Source of the DNA: Actinoallomurus purpureus
GTDB lineage: Bacteria; Actinomycetota; Actinomycetes; Streptosporangiales; Streptosporangiaceae
Assembly: GCF_024055795.1 (NCBI RefSeq)
Contig: NZ_JAMXMY010000010.1
Location: forward strand, 124,001 to 188,000
Direction of reading: 5' to 3'
DNA length: 64,000 nt
The translations under genes were made by a program, and so were the position numbers. Of the stretch, positions 9,220-17,159 are shown one piece after another. Below the pieces are notes generated by a model. The model was given only the letters and a program-made list of their open reading frames with translations. It was not told the origin of the DNA and did not search any database. Within the stretch, counting starts at the first letter, position 1. Every line of letters starts with the position of its first letter.

Positions 9220-9317
9220 TCCGGCACCCCCTCAACCGTCTCAATCGTTCTCGTCTTCCACGTCTATCCCACCGGTCTGACAGTCTGCGGCCGGTGCGAG
9301 AGGAAGGCAAAATGATC

Positions 9318-9488
9318 TGTGGAGGGCTCTGTGGACGGCCTGTGCAAACACGCCGATCCGACTGTGCACATCGCCTGTGGATAACCTGTGGATCGCCGGA
9401 TCGACCACCCGAATATCGGCGCTGACCTGGAGATACTCCGTCCACCGCCTGTGGGGGAAAGAAAGTTCGGACGGCAGTCATCCACAGG
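9318..9488. promoter_or_regulatory. Cluster of DnaA-box-like sites upstream of dnaB
   Basis: TGTGGA occurs at 9318, 9330, 9376 and 9387 and its complement TCCACA at 9481. TGTGGATAA at 9376-9384 is an exact complement of the consensus TTATCCACA; the others match six to seven of nine positions. TGTGCACA at 9363-9370 is a further near match. The 326-base gap between dnaB and the divergent MATE gene has no other gene. DnaA binding here is inferred. Confidence 0.55.
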
Positions 9489-9545
9489 GCCACCCACAGG
9501 TCCGAGTAAGTGTCAACTCAGATTTGTCGGTTACAGTGGCACATC

Positions 9546-10877
9546 ATGACGTTCCGGCACCCCCATGACCGGGAGATCCTCCGCCTCGCGGTCCCGGCGC
9601 TCGGCGCGCTCGTCGCCGAGCCGCTGTTCCTCCTCACCGACTCGGCGATCGTCGGTCATCTCGGCACCGTCTCCCTCGGCGCGCTCGGGGTCGCCAGCCA
9701 GATCCTCGGCACGCTCGTCAACCTCTGCGTCTTCCTCGCGTACGGCACCACCGCCTCCGTCTCCCGGCAGATCGGCGCGGGGAACCGGCGGGCGGCCGTG
9801 CGCCAGGGCGTCGACGGCATCTGGCTCGCCGTCCTCATCGGCGTCGGCGTCGCCGTGGCCGGTCAGCCGCTCACCCCGGCCGTCGTCCGCGCGTTCGGCG
9901 CGTCGGCCGTGCTCGCGCCACAGGCGGAGACGTACGTCCACGTCAGTCTGCTGGGCGTGCCGGGCATGCTGATCGTGCTGGCCGGCACCGGAGTGCTGCG
10001 CGGCATGCAGGACACCAGGACGCCGCTGTTCGTGTCGGTCGGGATGTTCGCCCTGAACGCCGGGCTCAATGCCGCCCTGGTGCTGGGCCTGGGGCTGGGC
10101 ATCGCGGGATCGGCCTGGGGCACGGTACTGGCCCAGACCGCAGGCGCGGGCGTGTACGTCCTGATGGTGGCGCGAGGCGCGCGACGGCACGGTGCGCCGC
10201 TCCGGCCCGACCTGGCCGGGCTCCGGGCGTCCGCGACGGCCGGCGTCGGTCTCCTGATCCGGACGCTGAGCCTGCGCGTCGTCCTGATCGTCGCCACCAT
10301 GGTCGCCGCGCGGCTGGGCGACGCTCAGATCGCCGCGCACCAGATCGCGGCGAACGTGTGGACGCTGCTGGCGTTCGCACTGGACGCGATCGCGATCGCC
10401 GGGCAGGCGATCACCGGCCGCCGGCTCGGCGCGGGGGACGTCGGGGGCGCCCGCGCTGCGACTCGCCGCATGGTCGCGTGGGGCCTCGCCTGCGGAGTCG
10501 TGTTCGCGCTCGCGCTGCTCGCCGCCCGGCCGTGGCTGCCGGACCCGTTCACGGACGACACGGCCGTGCGCTCCCAGCTGCTGGGCGCGCTTGTGATCGT
10601 GGCGCTGCTGCAGCCGATCGCCGGGGTCGTCTTCGTCCTCGACGGTGTGCTGATCGGCGCGGGCGACATGGGCTTTCTGGCGGTGGCCGGGGTGATCCAG
10701 ACGGCGGCGTTCCTGCCGGTCGCCTGGCTCGCGTACGCGCTGGGCGGCGGGCTCGTGTCGTTGTGGCTCGCGATGGGCGTCTGGATGCTCGCCCGGCTGG
10801 TCACGCTGGGCCTGCGGGCGCGGAGCGACGCCTGGCTCGTCGCGGGCGCCCGTACGCGGGTGAGCGCGGCCCCGTGA
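9546..10877 (+). CDS. MATE family efflux transporter (DinF-like)
   Basis: 443-residue multidrug/toxin extrusion protein with about 12 transmembrane helices, beginning HDREILRLAVPALGALVAEPLFLLTDSAIVGHLG, the typical DinF-subfamily opening. It exports organic cations or drugs in exchange for H+ or Na+. The start at ATG 9546 is preceded by TACAGT eight bases upstream with no ribosome site, suggesting leaderless translation; an upstream GTG at 9510 would add 12 residues. Divergent from dnaB. Confidence 0.88.
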   Translation: MTFRHPHDREILRLAVPALGALVAEPLFLLTDSAIVGHLGTVSLGALGVASQILGTLVNLCVFLAYGTTASVSRQIGAGNRRAAVRQGVDGIWLAVLIGVGVAVAGQPLTPAVVRAFGASAVLAPQAETYVHVSLLGVPGMLIVLAGTGVLRGMQDTRTPLFVSVGMFALNAGLNAALVLGLGLGIAGSAWGTVLAQTAGAGVYVLMVARGARRHGAPLRPDLAGLRASATAGVGLLIRTLSLRVVLIVATMVAARLGDAQIAAHQIAANVWTLLAFALDAIAIAGQAITGRRLGAGDVGGARAATRRMVAWGLACGVVFALALLAARPWLPDPFTDDTAVRSQLLGALVIVALLQPIAGVVFVLDGVLIGAGDMGFLAVAGVIQTAAFLPVAWLAYALGGGLVSLWLAMGVWMLARLVTLGLRARSDAWLVAGARTRVSAAP

Positions 10878-10959
10878 CCGGAACCGCGATCAGGACGCGG
10901 CTTCCCGTGAGATCGAGACCGGGGTCAGCGCGCGGCGTCCCGTGAGGCCGGGACCGGGG

Positions 10960-11589
10960 TCAGCGCGGGGCGTCCCGTGAGGCCCGGGCCGCGACCTGGG
11001 CGCGCATGCCGTCCAGCATCCGCTGCAGGCCGTACTCGAAGAGCGCGTCACGGTCCAGGGCGGCGGCCCCGGCCGCGGTGATGATCGGGAACTTCTCCAC
11101 GTCGAACTCGACGCCGGCGTCGTCCTCACGCTCCGCGTCATTCTGTTCGTCCAGCACGAACCCGACCACGTAGTGACCGAGGACGATCACAGCGCGTACG
11201 GCGTCTTCGGGGCTGAACCCGGCGTCCACCAGGGCGCTCAGCACGCGCTCGAGACGCGGCCAGCTCTCGGGTGTCGGCCGGTTTCCGGCCGCGAGCCGCG
11301 CGCCGTCGCGGTGCGCGAGCAACCCTCGCCGCTGAATCCGCATCCCCTCGGCGAGCCATTCGTCCCACGACTGGCCGGCCGCCGGGGGTTCGATGGTGAT
11401 GCCGGCCTCGTCCCTGGCGAAGAGCGTCAGGTGGTCGAGGAGGTCCCGCTTGTTCTTGAAGTGCCAGTAGAGCGCGGGTGCCTGGACGCCCAGCTCCTTG
11501 GCCAGCCGGCGCAGCGACAGCCCGTCCAGGCCGACCTCGTCGAGCAGCCGCAGGGCGGTACGGAGCACCGTCTCACGTTCCAGCGCCAT
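10960..11589 (-). CDS. TetR family transcriptional regulator (tetracycline-repressor type)
   Basis: 209 residues. The N-terminal helix-turn-helix spans about residues 8-50 (TALRLLDEVGLDGLSLRRLAKELGVQAPALYWHFKNKRDLL), very like TetR itself, and the rest fits the TetR_C ligand-binding domain. The start is set by AGGAGGAGATCC directly upstream. Divergent from an FAD monooxygenase with three operator-like repeats in the 84-base gap, so it probably represses both genes and responds to the monooxygenase substrate. Confidence 0.92.
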   Translation of the reverse strand: MALERETVLRTALRLLDEVGLDGLSLRRLAKELGVQAPALYWHFKNKRDLLDHLTLFARDEAGITIEPPAAGQSWDEWLAEGMRIQRRGLLAHRDGARLAAGNRPTPESWPRLERVLSALVDAGFSPEDAVRAVIVLGHYVVGFVLDEQNDAEREDDAGVEFDVEKFPIITAAGAAALDRDALFEYGLQRMLDGMRAQVAARASRDAPR

Positions 11590-11612
11590 GGATCTCCTCC
11601 TCCTGTTGACAA

Positions 11613-11666
11613 CTTAACACCGTTCAATCATCCTTAACACCGTTAAGGATTTAACACTGTTAAGGA
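11613..11666. promoter_or_regulatory. Tandem TetR-type operators
   Basis: Three related units in the divergent gap: TTAACACCGTT at 11614-11624, CTTAACACCGTTAAG at 11633-11647 and TTTAACACTGTTAAG at 11650-11664. The second and third are near-perfect dyads. They overlap the ribosome site of the monooxygenase (AAGGAG) and follow a TTGACA at 11606-11611. This is a good candidate binding site for the adjacent TetR protein. Confidence 0.75.
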
Positions 11667-11673
11667 GCGAACG

Positions 11674-13176
11674 ATGTCGTACGACGTTGTGATCGTCGGT
11701 GCCGGCCCGATCGGCCTCTTCCTCGCCTGTGAGCTCCGGCTGCAGGGGGTGCGCACGATCGTCCTGGAGCGGCGGACCGAGATCGACCCGACCCTCAAGG
11801 CCGGCGCCGTCGGCGGCCGGGGCGCCGACATCCTCACCCGCCGGGGCATCGTCGAGCTGCTGGGCGACCTGCCCTCGATGGCCGACCTGATGGGCGGCAG
11901 GAAGCCCGCCGCCCAGAGCCTGCAGGCCAAGACCGCGAAGGCGGGCCCGCCGACCGTGGGGCACTTCGCCGGGCTGTGGATCCTGCGCGGCGGCTCGACT
12001 CCGGCCGGAATGCCGATCATCGCCGGTCAGCAGGCGCTCGAGGTCGCCCTCGAGAAGTACGCGATCGAGCTGGGCGCCGACGTAAGGCGCGGCCACGCTC
12101 TCACCGGCATCGACCAGGACGACACCGGTGTCTCGCTCACCGTCGAGGGACCCGAGGCGTACGAACTGCGCGCGGGATGGCTGGTCGGCTGTGACGGGGG
12201 CCGTAGCGCCGTCCGCAAGCTCACCGGATTCGCCTTCCCGGGTGTCGACGGAGTGATCACCGGCCACCAGGCGCTCGTCGAGGTCGACGCCCCGGACTTC
12301 TTCCCGTTCGGCTGGCACCGGACCGAGCACGGGCTGCTGGCACGAGGGCCGATGCCGCAGCGGGTCCTGGCCGCCGAGTTCGACGGGCCGCCCGTCGACC
12401 GCTCCGCGCCGGTCACCCGCGAGGAGCTGCAGGCGTCGCTCCGGCGGCTGTCCGGCACCGAGGTCACCGTCACCGCCGTGCACAGCGCCACACGATTCAC
12501 CGACAACACGCGGCAGGCGGAGACGTACCGCGTCGGCCGGGTCCTGCTGGCCGGTGACGCCGCCCACGTGCATCCGCCCTTCGGTGGCCAAGGCCTCACG
12601 CTCGGCCTCGGAGACGCCGCCAACCTCGGATGGAAGCTCGCCGCCGAGGTGGCCGGCCGAGCACCGGACGGGCTGCTCGACACCTACACGACCGAACGGC
12701 ACCCGGCCGCGGCGCGCGTCCTGCACAACACGCGGGCGCAGGTGGCACTGCTGGCCCCCGGCCCGCGTGTCGACGCGCTGCGCGACGTCTTCACCGCCCT
12801 GGCGTCCACAGAGGAGGCCAACCGCCTGCTCACCGACCTCATGGGCGATCTCGACCTTCGGTACGAGGTGGACTGCGACCACCCGCTCGCCGGCCGCTAC
12901 TGCCCGGACCTGTCCCTGACCGTCTCCGGTACGGCGACGACCGTGGCGGACCTGTCACGAAGCGGCGGCCCCCTGCTGCTCGACCTCGACGACCGTTCCA
13001 GCCTGCGGGACACCGTACGTCCGTGGGCGGACCGGCTCGAGGTCGTGACGGCACGGGCGGAGGAGGTTCCGGCCCCCGTCGTGCTCGTACGGCCGGACGG
13101 GTACGTCGCCTGGGCGGGCGAGGACGCCGACGGCCTGCGGCGGGCCTGCGCGCGCTGGTTCGGCTCGCCGCGCTGA
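11674..13176 (+). CDS. FAD-dependent aromatic monooxygenase (TetX/rifampicin-monooxygenase-like)
   Basis: 500 residues of the class A flavoprotein hydroxylase family. The dinucleotide fold VVIVGAGPIGLFLACEL is at residues 5-21, the DG motif LVGCDGGRSAVRKL near 170-185, the GD motif LLAGDAAHVHPPFGGQGLTLGLGDA near 290-315, and a C-terminal thioredoxin-like tail ends PVVLVRPDGYVAWAGED. It hydroxylates an aromatic polyketide, antibiotic or phenol using NAD(P)H and O2. Divergent TetR control suggests a detoxification or resistance role. The AAGGAG ribosome site sits inside the operator. The true substrate is unknown. Confidence 0.92.
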   Translation: MSYDVVIVGAGPIGLFLACELRLQGVRTIVLERRTEIDPTLKAGAVGGRGADILTRRGIVELLGDLPSMADLMGGRKPAAQSLQAKTAKAGPPTVGHFAGLWILRGGSTPAGMPIIAGQQALEVALEKYAIELGADVRRGHALTGIDQDDTGVSLTVEGPEAYELRAGWLVGCDGGRSAVRKLTGFAFPGVDGVITGHQALVEVDAPDFFPFGWHRTEHGLLARGPMPQRVLAAEFDGPPVDRSAPVTREELQASLRRLSGTEVTVTAVHSATRFTDNTRQAETYRVGRVLLAGDAAHVHPPFGGQGLTLGLGDAANLGWKLAAEVAGRAPDGLLDTYTTERHPAAARVLHNTRAQVALLAPGPRVDALRDVFTALASTEEANRLLTDLMGDLDLRYEVDCDHPLAGRYCPDLSLTVSGTATTVADLSRSGGPLLLDLDDRSSLRDTVRPWADRLEVVTARAEEVPAPVVLVRPDGYVAWAGEDADGLRRACARWFGSPR

Positions 13177-13213
13177 CCGGCCGTACGGGCCCGGCCTCCC
13201 GCCCACCGCGGCA

Positions 13214-13277
13214 TAGGGGCTGTCTGACAAATCCGCTGTCCGACTGCACGAACGGGATTTGTTCAGGACACGCCCTA
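13214..13277. mobile_element. 60-bp MITE-like inverted repeat with TA duplication
   Basis: The left arm GGGGCTGTCTGACAAATCC starts at 13216; the right arm, read inward from 13275, is GGGCGTGTCCTGAACAAATC. The arms match along their length apart from small indels and enclose a core of roughly 20 bases. TA at 13214-13215 and 13276-13277 flanks it, as expected for Tc1/mariner-like (IS630) insertions. The stop codon of the convergent TetR gene (CTA on the plus strand at 13275-13277) is made from the element's last base plus TA. As a strong hairpin between convergent genes it could also end transcription. Confidence 0.6.
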
Positions 13278-13931
13278 AGCGCCGCCTGCTGGGGTGAAAG
13301 CGGTCAGTATCGCGGTGAGGCCGACCTCGAAGTGATCGCCGGGTTCGGTGGCGTCGGCGGCCTCGGCCAGCAGGTTGTAATCGGGCGTGCCCGGGGCGGG
13401 TCGCCGGCTTCGGGCGCCGGCGCCCAGGCGCAGGACGGCCACGCTGAGAGCGTGTCCGAGGGTGTACTCCCGCAGGCAGCGGATGATCCGAAGGCCGGCG
13501 TCCGGCGCGAAGCCCGCGTCCTGAAGTCGCGTGACCATCGCGACGCCCGCGTCGATCGACGCCGGGGAGCGGACCGGCCGGGTGGCAAAGATCGTGACGG
13601 CGTGGGGGTGTCGCAGCAGGGCGTCACGAAGGCGGTGGCAGTACCGCTCGGCCAGCTCTCGCCAGGTGCCGTCCCACGGCAGAGAGGCGACGTCGACCTC
13701 GTCGAAGATCGCCTCGGCGATGCCGTCGAAGAGCGCCTCCTGGTCCGCGACGTGACGGTAGACGGCCATGGGGTCGACTCCCAGCGCGGCGCCGAGCCTG
13801 CGCATGGAGAACTTCGGCAGGCCGTCGGCGTCGATGAGGGCCAGCGCGGCGGAGACGATCTGGCCGCGGTCGAGCGGCGCCCGGGCAGGTCGCGACGGCG
13901 GTGTCCCGTTGGTACGGCCCTTGGGTGTCAT
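13275..13931 (-). CDS. TetR family transcriptional regulator
   Basis: 218 residues with a helix-turn-helix near residues 25-70 (SAALALIDADGLPKFSMRRLGAALGVDPMAVYRHVADQEALFDGI) and a C-terminal domain like TetR_C of the tetracycline-repressor group. The start at 13931 shares its A with the stop of the upstream hydrolase (TGATG), so the pair is translationally coupled; a longer reading to 14105 would overlap the hydrolase in another frame and is rejected. Its stop codon is supplied by the MITE-like insertion, so the natural C-terminus may have been altered. The dyads at 14860-14907 are its likely operator. Confidence 0.88.
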   Translation of the reverse strand: MTPKGRTNGTPPSRPARAPLDRGQIVSAALALIDADGLPKFSMRRLGAALGVDPMAVYRHVADQEALFDGIAEAIFDEVDVASLPWDGTWRELAERYCHRLRDALLRHPHAVTIFATRPVRSPASIDAGVAMVTRLQDAGFAPDAGLRIIRCLREYTLGHALSVAVLRLGAGARSRRPAPGTPDYNLLAEAADATEPGDHFEVGLTAILTAFTPAGGA

Positions 13932-14827
13932 CAGGAGTAGCGGTCCAGGATCGTGGTGAGCCGGGTGGTGAACTCCTCCGGAGACTCCTGATACGACATG
14001 TGGCCTCCGGGGAACCGCTCGCAGGATACGCCGACCCGTTCGGCGAGCACGAGCGCAGGCCGATGGTACGGACGGCCGGTGCTGTCGTCGCCGACGGCCG
14101 TGCACCAGCGGACGTCCGCCGTGCGCAGGGCGGTGAGGTCGGGCCGGTAGGCGAAGCAGATCTCCGGGAGCTCGCGCCCGATGTTCAGACCGGCGTTGCC
14201 CAGCATGCGGGTCATCGGCGACGGCTCACGGCCGGTGAGCCGCCGCACCATCGAACCCACGGCCAGCCCGCACCGCGTGGCGACGGCGATCACCGCCTGC
14301 CCGGCCGCGGACCGGAAGATCCACGGCGGGTGGGGCATCGTCATCGCGCCGAACGCCGCGAACGCCCGCATGGGCCCCTTGTCCCGGCAGAGACGGAAGA
14401 TGTGGTCCAGCTCCCGTCGTTCGGCGCTGTCGTCCGGCAGCAGCTGGACGAGGGGAGGCTCGTGGGCCACGGCGCCCAGCAGGCGGTCGGCGTGCCGGGC
14501 CACCAGCTCCACGGTGATGACCGCCCCACCGCTGCTGCCGAAGACGTACGCGCGGTCGATCCCGTAGTGGTCCAGGATCGCGACGACGTCGCCGGCCTGG
14601 TCGGGTATGCCGATCGCGCTGTCGGGCTCGGTGTACCGGCTACGGGAGTTCCCGCGCCGGTCGAGCGTGATGACCGTGAACCGCCCTGCCAGCAGCGGAA
14701 CCACCTCCTCGTACATGGCCGCGTCGCCTCCACCGCCCGGGATCAGCACCAACGTGGGACCCTCGCCGGCCCTCTCGACGTGCAGCAGCGCCCCCTTGGT
14801 CTGAACCAGTTCCTCCGCGGCCTCCAT
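13931..14827 (-). CDS. Alpha/beta-fold hydrolase
   Basis: 298 residues. Oxyanion segment LVLIPGGGGDAAMYEEVVP, the RF-VITLDRRGNSRS strand, nucleophile elbow GSSGGA near residue 100, and a C-terminal GGHMSYQESPEEF supplying the catalytic His. Probably an esterase or C-C hydrolase of a xenobiotic or metabolite. First gene of a two-gene operon with the TetR regulator; GGGAG lies 12 bases before the ATG. The substrate is unknown. Confidence 0.9.
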   Translation of the reverse strand: MEAAEELVQTKGALLHVERAGEGPTLVLIPGGGGDAAMYEEVVPLLAGRFTVITLDRRGNSRSRYTEPDSAIGIPDQAGDVVAILDHYGIDRAYVFGSSGGAVITVELVARHADRLLGAVAHEPPLVQLLPDDSAERRELDHIFRLCRDKGPMRAFAAFGAMTMPHPPWIFRSAAGQAVIAVATRCGLAVGSMVRRLTGREPSPMTRMLGNAGLNIGRELPEICFAYRPDLTALRTADVRWCTAVGDDSTGRPYHRPALVLAERVGVSCERFPGGHMSYQESPEEFTTRLTTILDRYS

Positions 14828-14859
14828 CGCCCCACACTCCCTTGGTCGCCGACAGACGT

Positions 14860-14907
14860 GTCTACGATGTAGACCCCTGCATCTACGGCGTAGACTACAG
14901 CGTAGAC
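14860..14907. promoter_or_regulatory. Three overlapping TetR operator dyads
   Basis: GTCTAC-GAT-GTAGAC at 14860-14874, ATCTAC-GGC-GTAGAC at 14881-14895 and GACTAC-AGC-GTAGAC at 14893-14907 all share the CTAC-N3-GTAG core, the last two overlapping. They lie 33-80 bases upstream of the hydrolase-TetR operon, so autoregulation by that TetR is very likely. Confidence 0.8.
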
Positions 14908-15021
14908 ATAGCGATGGGAACAGCGGAGCTGTCGGCGGAGGCGAAGATCTCCGGCACTCGCACGACCATCCGGCCGAGACTCAGGACCACCCGGTCCGCT
15001 CACTCGGACGGGGCGTGGGCG

Positions 15022-15390
15022 TCATGCCTCGGGGATGTCGGATTCGGCGCGGTCGGCGGCGATCAGCTCGTCGAGCAGGGTGACGGTGGCGGCGGCGACG
15101 TCCTCCAGCGGGGCGTCAGGGGAGACCGAATCGACCTCGAACGCCCGCCGGACGGTCTGCGCGAGCAGGGCCGCCCGCCGGTCGAGGCCGTCTTCGGGGC
15201 CGGATTCCTCGGCGCGCAGGAAGCCCTCGAAGGTCGCCTGGTAGGCGTAGCCGAGCTCGTCGATGTCCATGTCGTCGCGGAGCAGGCCGTGTGCGGAGAG
15301 CAGCTTCAGGTAGGCGTGGGCCATCCTGCCGTGCCGTTCATCGATGGCGGTGTCACGGGAGGCGACCAGCTTGCCGAGCAGGTCGGGGTC
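15022..15390 (-). pseudogene. 3' remnant of a TetR-type regulator gene
   Basis: About 122 codons matching only the C-terminal ligand-binding part of a TetR regulator, starting at GDPDLLGKLVASRDTAIDER and ending at DRAESDIPEA. No helix-turn-helix precedes it: just upstream of codon GDP (near 15390) the frame runs into sequence that is clearly the reverse strand of a flavoprotein gene. The 5' half, including the DNA-binding domain, has been deleted. Non-functional as a regulator. Confidence 0.8.
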
Positions 15391-15728
15391 GCCGCGTCGC
15401 GCTCCTCGGCGACGCCGCCTCATCGGTGTCGTTGTTCGGCGACGGCTCCACCCTCGCCATGGCGGGCGCGTACACCCTCGCCGAGGAACTGGCCGCCACC
15501 CCCGCCGACCCGCAGGCGGCCTTCGCGCGGTACGAGGCACGGCACCGCACCCTGGTCGATCCCAAGCAGAACAACGTCGCGACGGCCGCCGCACTGATGG
15601 TCCCCGCCACCCGCACCGGAATCGCGGCCCGGAACCTGGCGACCCGCCTCTGGCCCGCCGCCGCCGCGGTCGGACGGGTACGCGACCGCGTCACCCCACG
15701 CCGCGGGACCGCACACGTGGCCGCCTGA
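15391..15728 (+). pseudogene. 3' remnant of an FAD-dependent monooxygenase gene
   Basis: About 112 codons reading GRRVALLGDAASSVSLFGDGS and on through LAEELAATPADPQAAFARYEARH, which is the GD motif and C-terminal third of a flavoprotein monooxygenase. The N-terminal FAD-binding fold is missing; the preceding bases belong to the reverse-oriented TetR remnant. The two remnants point away from each other at their junction (about 15388-15400), so one deletion removed the 5' halves and shared promoter of a divergent pair. Confidence 0.8.
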
Positions 15729-15912
15729 TCCCGGCCTCCGACCGTCGCCGGCGTCGCCCGATGAGCCGGAAAGGGGTTGCGAGGATGTCGGTGGCCTCCG
15801 GCAGGCTTACCTCGACGCGGCACGTGAGCGCCATGTCCGGCGGCGAAGATGACCGCGCGTCGAAGGCGCGGAAATACGCTCCCGTGTCGGTCGGTGACGC
15901 TAGACTTCGAAC

Positions 15913-16101
15913 ATGTGTTCTACAAAAGGGGAGCGCCTGGCTCGCCTCACTCGAGCGATCGACGACCTGGCGGCCGAAGGCCTGGGCGGCCTTCCGCCGG
16001 ACGCGTGGGCTGAGCGGGTGGCTGGCATCTGGGCCCTCGTCGAGGGGCTCGACCCCGAGATCGCCCGCCGCCGCGCCTGCTATTCGACCGTGGAGTCCTG
16101 A
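15913..16101 (+). CDS. Small hypothetical protein (62 residues)
   Basis: Helical, acidic-basic 62-residue protein (LARLTRAIDDLAAEGLGGLPPDAWAERVAGIWALVEGLDPEIARR). The pattern recalls the N-terminal helices of DUF222/HNH proteins, but no nuclease part follows; this resemblance is only by eye. TAGACT at 15901-15906 lies six bases before the ATG and there is no ribosome site, which fits a leaderless mRNA. No functional clue from the neighbours. Confidence 0.6.
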   Translation: MCSTKGERLARLTRAIDDLAAEGLGGLPPDAWAERVAGIWALVEGLDPEIARRRACYSTVES

Positions 16102-16180
16102 GCGATGGGGCCGGGCGCGGCCCGGCGCGGCCCGGGCCTCCTCGCCGGGACGCCGAGCACCCGCCGCGTCCGCCGCACCG

Positions 16181-16260
16181 GCCCGTCAGCCCGTCAGCCC
16201 GTCAGCCCGTCAGCCCGTCAGCCCGTCAGCCCGTCAGCCCGTCAGCCCGTCAGCCCGTCA
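16181..16260. repeat. Ten tandem copies of the octamer GCCCGTCA
   Basis: An exact 8-bp unit repeated ten times without interruption. The final unit contains the stop codon (TCA on the plus strand at 16258-16260) of the amidase gene on the minus strand. Because the unit is not a multiple of three, all frames through it encode the same repeating peptide (SARQPVSP in the plus sense). Copy number probably varies between strains by slippage. Confidence 0.95.
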
Positions 16261-17034
16261 GCCCGGATGATCCCGCAGCCGGCGGTGATGACGCGAGGTC
16301 ATGCGCCGTCGCTCGTCGGGCGGCGGCGGCCCGGTGCGGCGGGCCAGGTCGTCCAGCGCACGCGCCACCTCCTCCCGCAGGCGGGGCAGCCGCCGGTACA
16401 GCACATCGCCCGGGCAGTCCGTCTGGTTGTAGTCGCGGTGACCGATGATCGCGACGGCCGGATCGAGCTGGTGGGCCGTGCACAGCCAGACACAGACGCC
16501 GACCAGTGACTCCCACAGGCCGCCGGGCACGTCCTCTTTCAGGTACGTTCCCTCGTTCTCGATGCCGATCGTGTGATCGTTGTGATGCAGCGACTGCGCG
16601 CCGACGACCAACCGCCCCTGCTGGATGGCCTGCAGCGAACCGGCCCGCCCCTCCATGACGTGACCACCCCGGCTGATCGTCAGCTGCTCCCCGATGTCGT
16701 CCCAGCCCTGGGACTGCATGTGGTCATGCTGGATCTGCCGCGAAAGCGCGAAGGCGTGAGCCCGCGACAGGCTCGGCACATTGGGCGACGCGGTGTGGTG
16801 CACGATGATGTGGTCCGGCGCGCGGTCGAGCACCCGAGACGGGCGCCTGGGCGGCGCCGCACCCCACTCCTTGCGCGTGTACACCCTCGGCGTCACGTCG
16901 GCGTTCGCCCACATCATCCCGCCGGCCATCATGACGTCGGCGGCGACGACACCCAGCATCGCCCGCAGCACATTCCGGCGCAGCGTCCCCTCACCCACGA
17001 CCGCGGCCACCCCCCGTGGACGACTGATCGCCAA
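16258..17034 (-). CDS. N-acetylmuramoyl-L-alanine amidase / peptidoglycan recognition-like protein
   Basis: About 258 residues, amidase_2/PGRP fold. Zn ligands are His in IIVHHTAS, a central His in IGIENEG/HHNDHTIG context and the GHRDYNQTDCPGD block near the C-terminus, all present, so it should cleave the MurNAc-L-Ala bond. The N-terminus has a hydrophobic segment (LRAMLGVVAADVMMAGGMM) acting as signal or anchor. The TTG at 17034 is the longest start; a GTG eight codons later or an ATG near residue 26 is also possible. Its last codons run into the octamer array, so its stop position depends on that array. A parS site lies just upstream. Confidence 0.88.
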   Translation of the reverse strand: MAISRPRGVAAVVGEGTLRRNVLRAMLGVVAADVMMAGGMMWANADVTPRVYTRKEWGAAPPRRPSRVLDRAPDHIIVHHTASPNVPSLSRAHAFALSRQIQHDHMQSQGWDDIGEQLTISRGGHVMEGRAGSLQAIQQGRLVVGAQSLHHNDHTIGIENEGTYLKEDVPGGLWESLVGVCVWLCTAHQLDPAVAIIGHRDYNQTDCPGDVLYRRLPRLREEVARALDDLARRTGPPPPDERRRMTSRHHRRLRDHPG

Positions 17035-17077
17035 GCGTAGTGATCAGAGCACGGAATGCGAGGAGGCCGAATTGGGT

Positions 17078-17091
17078 GTTTCACGTGGAAC
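17078..17091. promoter_or_regulatory. parS site (one mismatch)
   Basis: GTTTCACGTGGAAC differs at one position from the perfect palindrome GTTTCACGTGAAAC found twice near parAB. It lies between the amidase and rplI genes, about 40 kb from parB. ParB should nucleate here. Confidence 0.85.
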
Positions 17092-17159
17092 TACGGCACC
17101 CGAGAACGCGCGAAAGGCCGGGTCCGTGGGGAACCCGGCCCTTCATGCTGATCGAAAGG

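Noticed and set aside
15022-15594. 190-codon minus-strand frame read as a complete protein
   Set aside because: Its first ~67 codons are the reverse strand of a flavoprotein remnant; only the last part is TetR-like, so it is a chimera from a deletion.
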